From Xenopus tropicalis (lineage: Eukaryota > Chordata > Amphibia > Anura > Pipidae), in NCBI RefSeq assembly GCF_000004195.4, contig NC_030678.2, positions 153,923,547 through 153,987,546 of the forward strand: a stretch of DNA of 64,000 nt. The letters run 5' to 3'. Position numbers and translations under genes: made by a program. Positions 32,961-45,341 of this stretch are shown piece by piece. The notes under the pieces are model-generated. The model saw nothing but the letters and a program-made list of their open reading frames with translations. It ran no database searches and had not been told where the DNA came from. The stretch's first letter is position 1. Each line of letters starts with the position of its first letter.

Positions 32961-35285
32961 GTTTGCAGAGACAATCTGTTCTAAGGTATTAGAACAGCGT
33001 TTCACCCTGCATTCCCCAGCGGTGACGTTCACCTGTTTTTCACTGCAGGGGAGCGTAGGATGAAACTCAATCCATTTTTAGGCTCATATATTATTATATT
33101 TTTGAGCTCATGGGGCTATATATATAAAGGGGAGTGATAAGAATGCTATGAGGATTGGTTCAGTTCTGGGGGCTTTTGTAACATTTTCCAAAGATTTTGG
33201 CAGAGTTTTCCTTTCATTACATACCACACCTTGTGGCAGAATTCAGAATCTATTCAAGATATGTGAATGGTTTATGCTAAAATATTTGCAGCCTCTAAAA
33301 TGAATATAAAGGGGGATCTCCAACCAAGATTTGTTTTTTGTCAAATGAAAAAAAAGTTTCCAGTATACATTCAATTAAAAATGTCAGTGGTTTTAAAGTT
33401 CTTTGTAAACGTAATTGCATGGCGAGCCAAGAAGTGACAGGAGCCAAGAAGCGAAGCAGCCCAAGAGTTTGGTTTTACTTTAGAATGAACTTTAAATTGA
33501 ATTGTTATCTACATCCAACAGCACAACTCTAAACTAAGGATTCACTAGTGCAGCTGAAATCTAAAATGGAAAGCAAGCAGCTTGTACAATTACAGAACTC
33601 ATACACAAACAAACTTCATGGCAAACTTGCTTTTTTTAGCTACCTTGTGTAATAAAATTAGGGAAGGGGACAGATGAATATAAATGTGAACTTGAGGGAT
33701 AAACCTTTGCAATCCTCATTTATCTGGGCCAACTCTAAAATAATCAATTATTTAAGTGGAGTCGGATGAACAGGAATAAAATAAAAATTAATTGCACTTT
33801 TCATTTTTTCTGCCAAGATAAATTGCTTTCGGTTTAGACATGCCGGGTGGACAAATTTGTATAAATGATTATCATAATAATATAAGGGAGCAAAAATTAA
33901 GATATTATGTACTGTAATTACAAGCTTTATGTAATTACAAACTAAAAATATGTATAAACCTATTAATAAAATGCTACCAGTGATAAAGCTTACTTATGAG
34001 GCTGTGTAAACTGTGCCTATAGATTATATTCTATAGATGAAAGGAAGGAAAAGGAGGATGAAAGGCATGTCCCAGATGGGATACATGTCCAGACAGTTGG
34101 GCAGTATGGGCTTAATCAGCCAAACTTCCTGCCCAAATCTGGGCCAGCAAGCTAGGTTTCAGGGTTTTTTGATAACATTCCAGGCAGGTTGGAGTGATTG
34201 GATGAAACACAAGTAACCAATTGCTTGTGTGACTGTCTGTCCTGTATCTTTCCACTTAATAGGGATTCTTGTTTTGAATTTATAGCCTACTGAGTTGACA
34301 AGCTCATCCCTTGCCAGACTTCCTTGGCAGTTAATATTGTGTTACAGTGAGCCATTGGCACCATTGGCATCCAAGCAAAGGAAATTATTCATGCATTTCT
34401 TTATAAATATGTCCATAGGGAACAGAGGTGGATCTCTGTCCAGCATGCTGCCATTGCCCACCCAGCCACTCACAAACTTCTTGCTTCCCTCACCCGTGCC
34501 AGGGACTGGGCAAGCAGGAGATTCAACAGCAGCCAGAATCTCCCGTCCACTAACTGCGATCTGAGTGACACGCCAAAAAAAAAAAACCCAACAAAAGGAA
34601 GCAAAGTCAAAATACAAAAATAGTAGACTTTTAAACAGCATCTTTTCTGCAAAACGAGCTGCTCCTTTTTTACTTTTCTGCCACACTCAATTTCGAGTGT
34701 AATCACAATAATTAAGTAAGCTGGAAATCTTCCACCTTTTGAAGGACAATGCAACAGAAGGAATCAGAGAGAAGCAGGGTAGGAGCTGGACAAATTAACT
34801 TCAATTAAGAAATGCAAATACAGTAGTTGGCCTGTAGTTACTCGAAGCAGATAACAAATACAAATTAACCTTACAATTAGTGAAGAATTATATAACCCAC
34901 CAAAGAAACAGTTTACATTTGGAATCCAGGTTGGAAAAAGATATTTGCAAGAAAAAAACAAACCAAGTGCTTGGCTTCAGGTAACTTATTCCAGTGTTAA
35001 ATTATGCACAAGAAGCTAATATTAATGCAATATCACTTGTCTGGCCTAGGGATGTGCCTTGCATTCCATTTCTTATGTACAGTATTGAAATATTTTGTTC
35101 AAAATTCTGCTATTTATATAGGACTTTGGTAGGTTACTATGAAAGTTTCTCATATAAGGATGTAGATAGACTTATAAAAAGTCACATTTCCATAGGGCTA
35201 AATATAGTTTTAGAAACTGGTAAATCATGATGGGAGAATTGGCCACAGTAGCAATCTGAGCATACATTATCCTCAACCTTAGGTG
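32961..35285. other. Intergenic sequence, nothing recognised
   Basis: Long AT-rich stretch. A T2-like AAAGGGGGATCTCCAACC word occurs at 33309-33326 without a matching partner. Open frames around 34.3-34.75 kb on both strands overlap and look like chance. Confidence 0.4.
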
Positions 35286-35540
35286 GCCATACACCTTACA
35301 ATTACGATCTTTCCATTGGTTGCAGGAAAGATTGTTCGTTCCCTCCACTGACATTCAGAGGTGAAACGTCAAATATGGAAGTAGAAATAATAGGGATTCT
35401 ACCTCCACCTGACAATTCAGCCCTAAACGCAGTTCTTTCGCCCCTCCCCATCAACGAGACGACCAATATCCGATGCTCCTGCGATCTCGTCGATCTGCCA
35501 TACATGCACCGAATATCAAACAAAACTAGGCCACCTTAAT
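35286..35540. repeat. Dispersed element with GGTGGCCATACACC terminus
   Basis: Shares TTACAATTACGATCTTTCC, TTGCAGGAAAGATTGTTCGT and CCCTCCACTGACATTCAGAG with the copy at 51603-51930 in intron 1 of hsph1. Probably a non-autonomous DNA transposon. The right end TAGGCCACCTTAA is roughly inverse to the left. Confidence 0.65.
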
Positions 35541-35837
35541 GGCCCAGCCAAGGGGACTTCCGATTCAGAAAGCATAATCCTAAAATAAAAAGGAATAATA
35601 AATATTGTTGTTAATTGTGTGTATATGTTCTCAGGGTCCTATTTTGAAATGATAGAAAGATAAGTGATAAGTCACCCAGGCAGCAAGTACGCAGTCATGA
35701 TCTTGGGCTTTGCAGCCTAGAAATAATAAGCTCACTGTAAGATTAGTAAATTATAGATTAGAAAATCATAATCACTGGCCCAGTGTTATTATTCTGGCAC
35801 CGGCATCCTAATGATTCTACTCTCTTCTCCCTTCTAC

Positions 35838-36432
35838 TGTTTTATTATTACAGAGAAAAGGGTATCATTTAACCATGAAATAAACCCAATAGGGCTGTTC
35901 TGCCCCCAATAAGGGGTAATTATATCTTAGTTGGGATCAAGTACAAGTACTGTTTTATTATTACAGAGAAAAGGGAATCATTTAACCATTAAATAAACCC
36001 AATAGGGCTGTTCTGCCCCCAATAAGGGGTAATTATATCTTAGTTGGGATCAAGTACAGGTAGTGTTTTATTATTACAGAGAAAAGGGAATCATTTAACC
36101 ATGAAATAAACCCAATAGGGCTGTTCTGCCCCCAATAAGGGGTAATTATATCTTAGTTGGGATCAAGTACAGGTAGTGTTTTATTATTACAGAGAAAAGG
36201 GAATCATTTAACCATGAAATAAACCCAATAGGGCTGTTCTGCCCCCAATAAGGGGTAATTATATCTTAGTTGGGATCAAGTACAGGTACTGTTTTATTAT
36301 TACAGAGAAAAAGGTAATCAATCTTAAAAATCTAAATTATTTGATTAAAATGGAGTCTATGGGAGGCAGGCTTTCTGTAATTAAGAGCTTTCTGGATAAT
36401 GGGTTTCCGGATAAGAGATCCCATACCCGTAC
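35838..36432. mobile_element. TATGGGA-type MITE with 113-bp tandem array (inverse copy)
   Basis: TGTTTTATTATTACAGAGAA recurs at 35838, 35951, 36064, 36177 and 36290, an exact 113-bp period with four full units. The right end has GGATAATGGGTTTCCGGATA and AGATCCCATACCCGTAC, the family terminus. The opposite terminus is not recognisable. Orientation is opposite to 25736-26965. Confidence 0.85.
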
Positions 36433-37608
36433 AAAGGGTGTAGGTGACCCAAAGTGACTACAACAGTGTATCCAGTGACAAAGCCCATAACAGCCCAAAG
36501 TTTTGGCACTATGGCTAAGGTTTTAAAATAGCAAGATTTCATAATGTGCAAGATTTAGAAAAATGGAACGGTGAATATATATATAATAAAATGCTTGAGA
36601 GTAAAAGCTTGCATCCAGCTGTTTAGCTTCAACTATGAATGAATTTTAACTGTGTGATTGGGATGCCTTTGTATGCAAGGTTTAACATTTCTAACAAAAG
36701 AAACCATAGTGAGACAGCAAGCAAAGAAATAGTCATATCTAGTATATCTATACTATATCTAAAATTCCCAATCAAATACAATGTATAGACAGCACATATA
36801 AGGTAGAAAGGTCTCAGGATGAAATAAGGTATGGGATGGGGAGGGAAGGGAAAAAGGTGAAGGTAAAGGGGAACCCCTGAAACTCCAGGGAGGAAAAGAT
36901 TAGGGCAGATCGAGGGATAGAGAAGGTATAAAATATCAAATAAAAATGTGCATCTTGGCGTTGTGACTTAAGAAAAGTATATATCACATAAATCAAATCT
37001 AACCATATATTAAAGGGCAAAGAGCTGCAGGACTCGGTGGGTCATTGAGGGCACTGCAAGTTAAATAGTCAGCAGATTGTGGATAGATAATGAAACCATG
37101 GCTTCCAATGTTTAAACAAAAATACTGGAGGACAGTTTTACTTTTGTCATTATTTAGTCCATTTTATTTTTAAAATGATGGATTGGAATCTATGTCGTTT
37201 TCCAATGTTTAAGCTATGGTAATTTTAGCTGCGACAAAAAATTAGGCAAGATTAAGGGGTAGATTTATCAACCTTTGGGATTCGAGTTCTTTTTTGCGAT
37301 AAAAATCTTGAATTTGAATAATAATTTTTAATATTTATTATGTGAAAAAATGTGAATGTAAAACTTCGGTTTCTAAAAGCTTGCACGGTCATGTAAAAGT
37401 CAACAGGAGTTATCCTAGTTAAGGTTTTAACTATTTAGTCATTTCAATTTTTTTTCAAGCTTTGCAGCCCATTAAAAATGATGGGAATATTGCAAATTTG
37501 AGGTATTCTAGTTTTTCTTTTATGGTTTTATTCATTCACTTTTTTTATAAGGGAACATTAGCTTTTTTCAAAAATTGAGGTTAATCAAAATAGGTAACAT
37601 AGGCCTCC
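36433..37608. other. Intergenic sequence, nothing recognised
   Basis: AT-rich sequence. An AAGGGGTAGATTTATCAACC word at 37254 suggests the edge of another MITE, but no partner was found. Confidence 0.4.
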
Positions 37609-37960
37609 ATGCGCGCGCGGGGTGTGAGTGCTGGGGCGGCGAACGGGGGGTGGGGTGGTGCGCGCGTCGCTACATGTGACACGGGATCCGCCGGTAGGAC
37701 TTGGATGGGGGGGGTTCAGGATTTTGAATCACAAGTGAGAGCCCCCTTGGGCAGTAAAAGATAGTATCCAAACATTCTATTTCTGATACAATAAAGTAGG
37801 GGCAGATAAGGGGAAGGAGGTGTAATCGATGTGCCTTCCATTTCCCCCGTGCGACGTGTGTGCGTGCTGGGGCGGTGGGGGGGGGGGGGTTGCGTGCGTC
37901 GCGACATGGGATGCGCCAGTGGGGGGGGGGGGTGCGCTGCGCTACATGGAATATGCCACA
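37609..37960. repeat. G-run-rich, CpG-rich repeat pair
   Basis: Two related modules, about 37609-37700 and 37850-37950, each have GTGCTGGGGCGG, a GTCGC(T/G)ACATG core and a GGATCCGCC or GGATGCGCC word. They contain G-runs of up to 14 bases. It contrasts strongly with the AT-rich surroundings. Confidence 0.6.
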
Positions 37961-38465
37961 CTTTGAAGAAGAAAAAGAAGAAATGGATGCATTCATAGCT
38001 TTTGCAAATCCTGCCTTGCACATAGTAAGGGAATGCTCTTATGTTTTATTTATTTACTGTTATTTATATCACATCAGACCTGCCCTGGAGAAGCTTGCAA
38101 TCTAAGGTCCATATCTGGTTGCTAGGGCCTTGTTTACCTTAGCAACCAGAGAGTGGTTTGCAGAAGAGACTGGATGAGATAAGAGTCAGAAATATTTACT
38201 GTTTCCTAGTACAAATGATCTTATCTTTCTTAAACTTGTGATTCTACATCACTCACCCCAAAAAGTATACATAACTATATAAGAATTAAATAAAAAATGT
38301 ACACATCATAATTTCAATATGTATGTAAAATTAAATGAGATATTAACCTGTGCAACCTTGCATATGGTTATCTTATGTTGGATGCACCTCATTTTCCAGC
38401 CCATACCTTGTGTTTATTAATATGGTAGTCATGTAAGCACTTGTGAGTGTCCTTTTATTAAATAA
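37961..38465. other. Intergenic sequence with a short dispersed repeat
   Basis: TCTGGTTGCTAGGGCC and TAGCAACCAGAGAGTGGTTT at 38110-38165 are shared with about 43445-43500. No gene supported. Confidence 0.4.
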
Positions 38466-38479
38466 TTTGATTACTAAAA

Positions 38480-38610
38480 CTTAGCAGTAGCGGCTGCATT
38501 TCCCACCTTAGGCTTATACTCGAGTCAGTACGTTTTTCCAGTTTTCTTAGGTAAAATTAGGTACCTCGGCTTATATTCGGATTGGCTTATACTCGAGTAT
38601 ATACGGTAGG
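38480..38610. repeat. Dispersed repeat with ACTCGAGTATA motif
   Basis: Contains GGCTTATACTCGAGTCAGTA and TTATACTCGAGTATATACGG flanking AGGTACCTCGGCTTATATTC. This repeat is widespread in vertebrate genomes; I cannot name the family with certainty. Confidence 0.55.
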
Positions 38611-39417
38611 TGTTAAATCGCTATCAGAGATAGCAACTACTGTTGACAACTCCCACCAATGTAATTCCCAATAAGATATAACTTTTGATCAGACCATTAC
38701 AAATTCGAAAATGAAAGCAAAGATCTGATTGGTTGCTACAGGCAACAGCACTAGTGTCATTTAGCACCTATGTTAGTAAATCAGTCCCACTCTGCAAGTA
38801 CCTTTACATTTTTTTCAAATATTTCTTTTATGACTTTTTTATTGTCAAAATACCTTTTTTTCTATTTCATTGAAAATCAAAATGGGTCAGATACGCAGCG
38901 ATGGCTCAGATCTCAAGAAACCAAGCAGGAGGTTACCTTAGCAACAAATCCCATGTGACCACATTTGCTTTTCACCTCCAATTCCTTTAATTTGTATTAT
39001 ACCACAGCTAAGGAAATCTAATATGAACAAAGGACATTAACTCTATCATCTGCAGTGTTATATATGTATTCATATCAAACAATATTCCAATTCAAAGTTA
39101 AGCGGCTGCGTGGGGACAGAAATGCATAAAATATTGGTGACCTGTCATTTGTAAAGCAGGTTTTTTTTAGACCATCTGTCATCTACTGAAATGATGCTAT
39201 GGGTGGTTTAAAGCTTTTAATTGTGTCTAAAGCAATTTATTCCTAAGCAATTTACAGGCACTCTGCGTGCCACAGTGAGAACTTTAATTTCATTATAACA
39301 AATGTGATAATAGATCTGACAACACATTTGCATTCTTTCCCATCTTCCCCCATTATTTCAGACTTCAAATCCAGGAGCAGTTTGTAAGCTGCCTAGGAAT
39401 GTGTACTTTTGAAAATA
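38611..39417. other. Intergenic sequence, nothing recognised
   Basis: GATCTGATTGGTTGCTACAG at about 38722 is a common frog repeat word. Otherwise nothing supported. Confidence 0.4.
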
Positions 39418-39655
39418 TATATATGGGATCTTTTATCCAGAATGCTTGGGATCTGGGTATTCCAGTAGGATTATTTTGCCACCAATATGGATTCATGCAG
39501 CTTAGTTATCATAAAGTACAAGGTACTGTTTTATTAATACAGAGAAAAATGAAATTGTTTTAAAACAATTTAAGTATTTGGTAGATAGCCTTCCTCTCAT
39601 TCAGAACTTTCTGTATATTGTGTTGGTGGATAAGAGATCCCATACCTGAGATATT
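39418..39655. mobile_element. TATGGGA-type MITE, decayed copy
   Basis: ATATATATATGGGATC at the left and GGATAAGAGATCCCATACCTG at the right are inverted. The interior has ACTGTTTTATTAATACAGAG, a single diverged copy of the internal unit. Confidence 0.6.
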
Positions 39656-40616
39656 TGGCCTTCTCCACATATCTTATCCTGTCATTCAGGCTCAGCCACT
39701 GGCCCACCCCTGCTCCAGACCCTCACGGGTAGGTGCAGCCCCACAGTATGAGAACCACTGCCTTGAGCAACATTCTTATTGGACCTCTTAATCCTGACCT
39801 TTTTAGTTCTTGAGTGTTTTCACTACCACTCAGTTCTCTGCTGTATTTTACCTTAAGTATCAAAAAACATTTTGAGGATGAGGATTCTATCACAATGGCC
39901 AAACACCGTAATGAGCTGGGAACTATGAGGGCAATTTTAAACAATAAAACAGCAGAAGGGCTTATTTGTAATGAATTCAGATTTTTATTACATGGCAGCT
40001 CAGAAATGAGAATGTAATAATCAGCCCTGCAGTGTTAGCTTACATGACAGCCAAATCTAATTTTCTGCATGATAATTTGTAACAACCCCTAAGCTTAACA
40101 GCTCAACAGCTGTCCAGTGCACACTGAGCATGTGCAGTGCCACTGACTGCACTGAACTGACTGCAATCCAAGATGGTAAACTCCTGGGACAACTTTAAAG
40201 GCCTGGATCATTACTAGAAAAGAGATGCTGTACCCTTAGGTTGGTGCAGTAAATTCAAATAAAATATGGCATTTCTATCCATAGTCATGTTTAGGGTTTA
40301 GTTATTTTGCTTCATGGGTTGATGTCTTTCAACTCCCACAACCGGGGTGTCATAGATATACTTCATAAGAATTCCCTCAAGTTAAATCAACACACTGAAT
40401 ATGATGTTTATTATAGCCGAATGTACACTCAGTTTGCTCAATCACTGGGAGTACATGTAAGAATCAGACTGACCTTCGCCAACCGCCAAGCTACACATCT
40501 GGCAGACTCTTCCACTGTCGCTTCCAGGCAGAGTAAATATTTTTAAAATCCCTGAGGTTGCTGGGCAAAACATGGTATCAAAACCTTAAAACATATAGTT
40601 AAAGATAGTTAAAAGA
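39656..40616. other. Intergenic sequence, nothing recognised
   Basis: No supported gene or clearly bounded element. Confidence 0.4.
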
Positions 40617-40880
40617 TTAAAAGAGAAGGAAAGCAAAATGTTAGGCACCCCCAAATGACTTTAATCGCTTACCTGTTACCCCGGGATGGTGCCCCTGTTA
40701 GGAGAAAGCTGGGGTAGCTGCAGCGCTTCCTTCTTCCTTCTGTGTCAAAATCCCTGGGCCGGCGCATGCGCAGTAGAGTGAAAAGCTGACTGTTTTGTTA
40801 AAGTTTGGCTTTCAACTCTACTGCGCATGCGCAAGCGCGCAAACAAGGGAGAGGAAATGCTCGCAGGTACCCCGGGCCCC
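40617..40880. mobile_element. T2-type MITE, right end lost
   Basis: Begins TTAAAAGAGAAGGAAAGC. The interior GCGCATGCGCAGTAGAGTGA and its inverse match the element at 26437-26857. The sequence stops near ACCCCGGGCCCC, where unrelated DNA begins. GCGCATGCGC words lie at 40762-40771 and 40823-40832. Confidence 0.75.
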
Positions 40881-40889
40881 GATATAGCC

Positions 40890-41103
40890 AGAGGGTGTCC
40901 TAAAAAATTATATACAGTCTGGGGCGCATGGATGTCACAATAATAACAATCATGCAGTAACTGTATATTTGCCTATATTGAAAATAGTTAACAAAATGTT
41001 TAATAAAATGAGGCTCTTGAGACTCCTTGGTTTGTTCATTTCTGTCTTTCTTTATTGTATTGTTAAAATCAAATAAATAAAGCTTTAAAAAAAAAAAAAA
41101 AAG
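40890..41103 (+). mobile_element. LINE-like 3' end with poly(A)
   Basis: The stretch ends CAAATAAATAAAGC followed by a run of about 16 A, which suggests a 5'-truncated poly(A) retrotransposon (L1/Tx1-like) or a processed transcript. It begins where the adjacent T2 MITE is truncated, so it may have caused the truncation. No protein remnant recognised. Confidence 0.45.
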
Positions 41104-42174
41104 AATCAAAGACTGATTGCTGCAAATGTAGTAAAGGAACTGCAAGACAACCCATCCTGCCTGATTTTCAGATAGGCAGTTACAAGTTGGATATCTAAAC
41201 TGGCCAAACTATTCAAAATGCATTTTGGCAATGTCTTTGAACCATTTTGTCACTCCCAGGCAGGATCATATCAGGCTGATACAATTAATGGCCATACTGC
41301 CGGCCTATGGGGCCTAAATATGTGCCAAAAGTGATGCCATCCAAGTCTGGAAAATTTTGTGAGCCATGTGTCACTTAATTTTGGAGTGAGGGCCAAACAA
41401 TCATATCAGCCTGTTGTTTTACTGAGGATGCCTTCATATTTTCTCAGCCATTCTGGTTTTCATATCCTCAGTATCTCCATGTGTGTTCCCAAATGCACTT
41501 TTTAATCCAATAATCCTTTTACAAGAAACCAGCAGGGATTTGTACATATGCCTCTGGTTTATTGTTAGTCAAAGCAATCATCCCAGAGACCAAGTATAAT
41601 AACAATAAGCACAACTCCTGCATAATACCCTGCACTAAGCACAAGCCTGGAAGAAAATGTTAGAGTTTAGTGCTCATTCTGAAATGCTCTAATGGCTTTC
41701 ACACTGCATCCCTGCCCACTTCCTAGCCCATTTAGTCTATTTCTTCTGTGAGTTAATCCAGTGAAGGCTGCCTGCTGATGTCCTTTCCTTGATGTCATCC
41801 TTGTCCAAACACTTTGCCTGTTGTTTTTCTGTTGCTGGTTTCATGGATTCCTCTCTATAGATTCCTGGATTCTTTGTATTGCATTGTATTTTTATCCTGC
41901 TCTAGTCTGATATTTTATATTTTTTAGCCTGTGACTGACCCAGGGCTGCTATAAAAGACTGGTGGGTTGAGGGCAAAGAACCCTTTGAAGGGCACTTTTA
42001 TCACCACCCCCACCATCAAAAAAAATTGATGGTGTAAACTTAATACAAATTATGATTTGAATTAGAGAAGCCTAGAAGAAAATGTATTCTATTTGATCCA
42101 TAATTTTCAGAAGGAATATGTCACTGGAGCACAGGATTCAATTATGGATCCCTGTTTATAGCTTGTAGTAGGGA
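41104..42174. other. Intergenic sequence, nothing recognised
   Basis: No supported gene or clearly bounded element. Confidence 0.4.
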
Positions 42175-42480
42175 TGTGCGAGCCTGCCCAAAAACTGTGG
42201 GACCCAAGGGTTTACTTGTGGGTCTGGCCGACATCCACGCATCAGAAGCAGGTTGCAGGCGGTTCAGGCTGAGCTCTTTTGCCTTCATCCCTGCCTCTGA
42301 CATAACTGAGGCCCTGCTTGTGGCGCTGGCGGCATCTATTTATAGGCGCACGCTTGCCCCCCCCCCTTCTGGGACATCAAAGATGGGGTGGGGCAGTTGC
42401 TGGTCTATAAACAGACGTGGAGCCACGGATCAGGTTTAATGCGGATTTAGAAGCAGTGGGTGCGGGTCAACTATCTATCG
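42175..42480. repeat. Dispersed repeat, copy 3 of 3
   Basis: Starts GTGCGAGCCTGCCC and contains CTATTTATAGGCGCACGC, then GTCTATAAACAGACGTGGAG. Related to 10440-10640 and 1745-1900. It includes a CCCCCCCCC run at 42358. Confidence 0.5.
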
Positions 42481-42931
42481 ACCCTCATTTCGCTAGTTTG
42501 TAACATGTGGAGCCTGGTACCTTGCAATTATGGAACACAATCCAGTTATATTAAAGAAACTACATACCCCTATCATTAAAAAATAATATTAGTATTATAG
42601 AGGAGTGATGTCTGAAACAGACTTGAATGTCCACCTAATTGTGTAGCTCCTATACTGAGCAGAGAATAAAACCAACCCAACGGACCTCCTTACCTTGTGT
42701 TAGTGCTGGAAAACAACAAGCAGAACCTCACAATCCATCTTTACATGGCTCAGGAAAGACAAAATAGGACAGTTTTAATAATCCCTTCGGAACAAGAACT
42801 GCATTACCTTGTTGATGCACTACTCTGCCAAAAGCATGCATTACCTCCCCTATTATTATATCACCCACCTTCAGGTGGGCATATCAGTAAAAGATCTGCA
42901 TGTTTGGTGTATCTTTACTTGTATGGCAACC

Positions 42932-43305
42932 TTAAAGGAACGGTTATTCCAAAAAAAATAAAATGGACTGCTGCCCTGCACTAGTAAAAGTGGTGTGCTT
43001 GCTTCAGAAAGACTCTTATAGTTTATATATAAAAAGAAGCTGTGTAGCCATGGGGGAAGCTATTCAAGCTGGAAAAAGGCACGGGTTACAGAAATCAGAT
43101 ATGCTCTGTAGAATACAATGATGTTTTACAGATCTGCTATGTAGTCTGTGCCATTTAGAACTATTTCAATTTGAAAAGCTACCCCCATGGCTACACAGCA
43201 GCTTTGTTTATATAAACTACAGGAGTGTTTCAGAGGGTAACAGACAACTTTACCAGTATAGGACAACAATACATTATATTTTAAATACTTTAATACACTT
43301 TAGTC
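42932..43305. mobile_element. T2-type MITE, diverged
   Basis: Begins TTAAAGGAACGGTTATTCC. The arms contain GAAGCTGTGTAGCCATGGGG and ATGGCTACACAGCAGCT as in 18986 and 28934. The right terminus is degraded, ending near TACACTTTAGTC. Confidence 0.75.
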
Positions 43306-43309
43306 TAGT

Positions 43310-43669
43310 AAGGCAAGCCTCACTCTTTGCTGAGAAGAGAGTAATATTCTAAGACAATTTGTAAGTGGTCTTCATTTTTTATTATTTGTAGTTTTTTTTA
43401 TTATTTTAGTATTTGTTTGGCAGCTCTCCAGCTTGGACCTTCACCAGCTATTTGGTTGCTAGGATCCAAATTACCTTAGCAGCTAGGGTGTGGTTTGAAT
43501 GAAGACTGATTTATGAATAGGAGAGGACCTAAATAGAAAAATAAGTAATATAAATAACAATACAATTAAACTGTAGAGCAATAGTTGAATAATGAAGAAT
43601 AATTGAAAAGTTGATTTGGCCTTTCTGTAAAATACTAAAAGTTAACTTAAAGTTGAACCCACCCTTTAA
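43310..43669. mobile_element. Probable T2-type MITE
   Basis: The right end is TTGAACCCACCCTTTAA at TTAA. The interior TTTGGTTGCTAGGATCC and AATAGGAGAGGACC are typical frog repeat words. The left limit is approximate. Confidence 0.45.
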
Positions 43670-43826
43670 ACATTAATTAAACCCAATAAGACTGTTTTGA
43701 TTCCAATAAGGATTAATTATATCTTAATTAAGAAAACCTTTTAAAAAATGTGAATAATTTGATTAAAACTGTCTCTATAGGAGATGCCCTTTCCCGTAAT
43801 TCGGAGCTTTCTGGATAACAGATCCC
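43670..43826. mobile_element. TATGGGA-type MITE fragment
   Basis: ATTAAACCCAATAAGACTG, GATTAATTATATCTTAATTA and a right end CTGGATAACAGATCCCATAC match the right half of 35838-36432. No tandem array. It adjoins the preceding T2 element. Confidence 0.65.
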
Positions 43827-45341
43827 ATACCTGTATGGTCATATGCAATTTTTTTCTAGGGTTTCTTTATATAATAAAAAAAAATCCCATAGAATCAAAA
43901 TCTTTCTCATATAAAACAGATTTCTTGGCAATAAGAAGTTTATCTGTAGATTCTAAAAAAACAAATTCAAACTTAAATGTATAAATGGATGTTTTCCCTT
44001 TATGGCATAACTGGTTCTTTCAGTCTTGTGAGTACCCCAAGTTTTATATGTTGAGTATCCTTGTCTTAAGTATAGCTGGTTTAGATTAGGTAGATTTATG
44101 ATAAATTAGTGTTGTAGCAGTCTACCACCCTACATGTGTGAGCCAATTTGGCAGGAGATGGGTATCCCCCTTCTCCCCAACATACCAGAGCTTTTTACTG
44201 CAGCCATACTGCTGTGTTGGCAATTGTATAATGTTATGTGGGCATTAAATGTGAATTTCCCACTGCATTTATATATTCCAATGTGTATTTAGGTATTAAA
44301 CATCAAGAGTGATACTTTTTCTAAATGATAGATGTTGTGCTATTTTTATTAAAGTAGATCTCATGATGGAGGCCAGGTGGCAAGAGTAGATCACTGGGTG
44401 ACAAACTCTGGGTACCCATGGTCCAGTAGTAGTACTGGCAGCCACTGTATTAATTAGTAATATACTGGTAAGGGGCAGGAGGAGGGAGGCACAAAGGCAC
44501 CCCCCCACCTGTCGCTTATCTTGCTCATGATTCAGATCGCAAGTTAAAGAGTGGCCGAGGGTTCAGGCCGCAACAAGGCTCTTGTGCTCCTCTAGTACTT
44601 GTGCCCTGTGGAAGAGGTCAAACACAGTGTGCAAAGTGCAAAAATGTGGCCAATTACAGCTTTTTTTTGCACTATGCAGACTACGTTCTGTTTGGTAATG
44701 ACCCCTTTAATCACCTACTTCTCTTAGAGCCACTAGCCCTTGCCAGGAAAGGGCATAAAAGTCAAGGAAACCCCCCCAAACACACGCAGCTTTAGAGTTA
44801 CCACTTCACTCCTTAAAAGCAGGCACATACACTATCCACATGAAAATAGCTAATTGGGAATTACCATGAATAATACAGACTGCAGTGATGCTGCTGGGTC
44901 TGCTCATGCCTGAGGCATCAGATCTGATGCCGCCATGTCCATCTGCTCTTTCCCCCCAGCTGTAGAGCTGCCCAGCGGGGCTAAAGTGCCGGTATAGAGA
45001 GAACAATTCCTCACAACTAAAGTCTGGCTCTTGTGTTACCAGGGGTATAGAGGGAGCCTCCCTGCAAGCTTGGGCCCTAACATTCTGCGTAAAACATATT
45101 TCAGGGATGTGCAACTTGCCCTCCTCGAAAACAGCAGGAAGGTAGCAGATTTATACAAAATGTATCTAATAATTGTACCACAATAGTTGTCCTTTGTGCA
45201 TTAATCTCCCTCCACCAAAGGACCTCTGAAATGCCCTCTCTTTCCTACCTACCCCATAACGAACCCTTTGGCCATTTATCCTGTAGTAAATATCTGTGCC
45301 AGTTTGGGAATGGAGATGTAGGAACCATGTGAATGACCAGA
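43827..45341. other. Intergenic sequence, nothing recognised
   Basis: No supported gene. The 102-codon minus-strand frame at 44806-45114 has no recognisable features. Confidence 0.4.

Noticed and set aside
34295..34754. Overlapping frames near 34.5 kb on both strands
   Set aside because: No recognisable domain, mutual overlap and no splice or promoter support.
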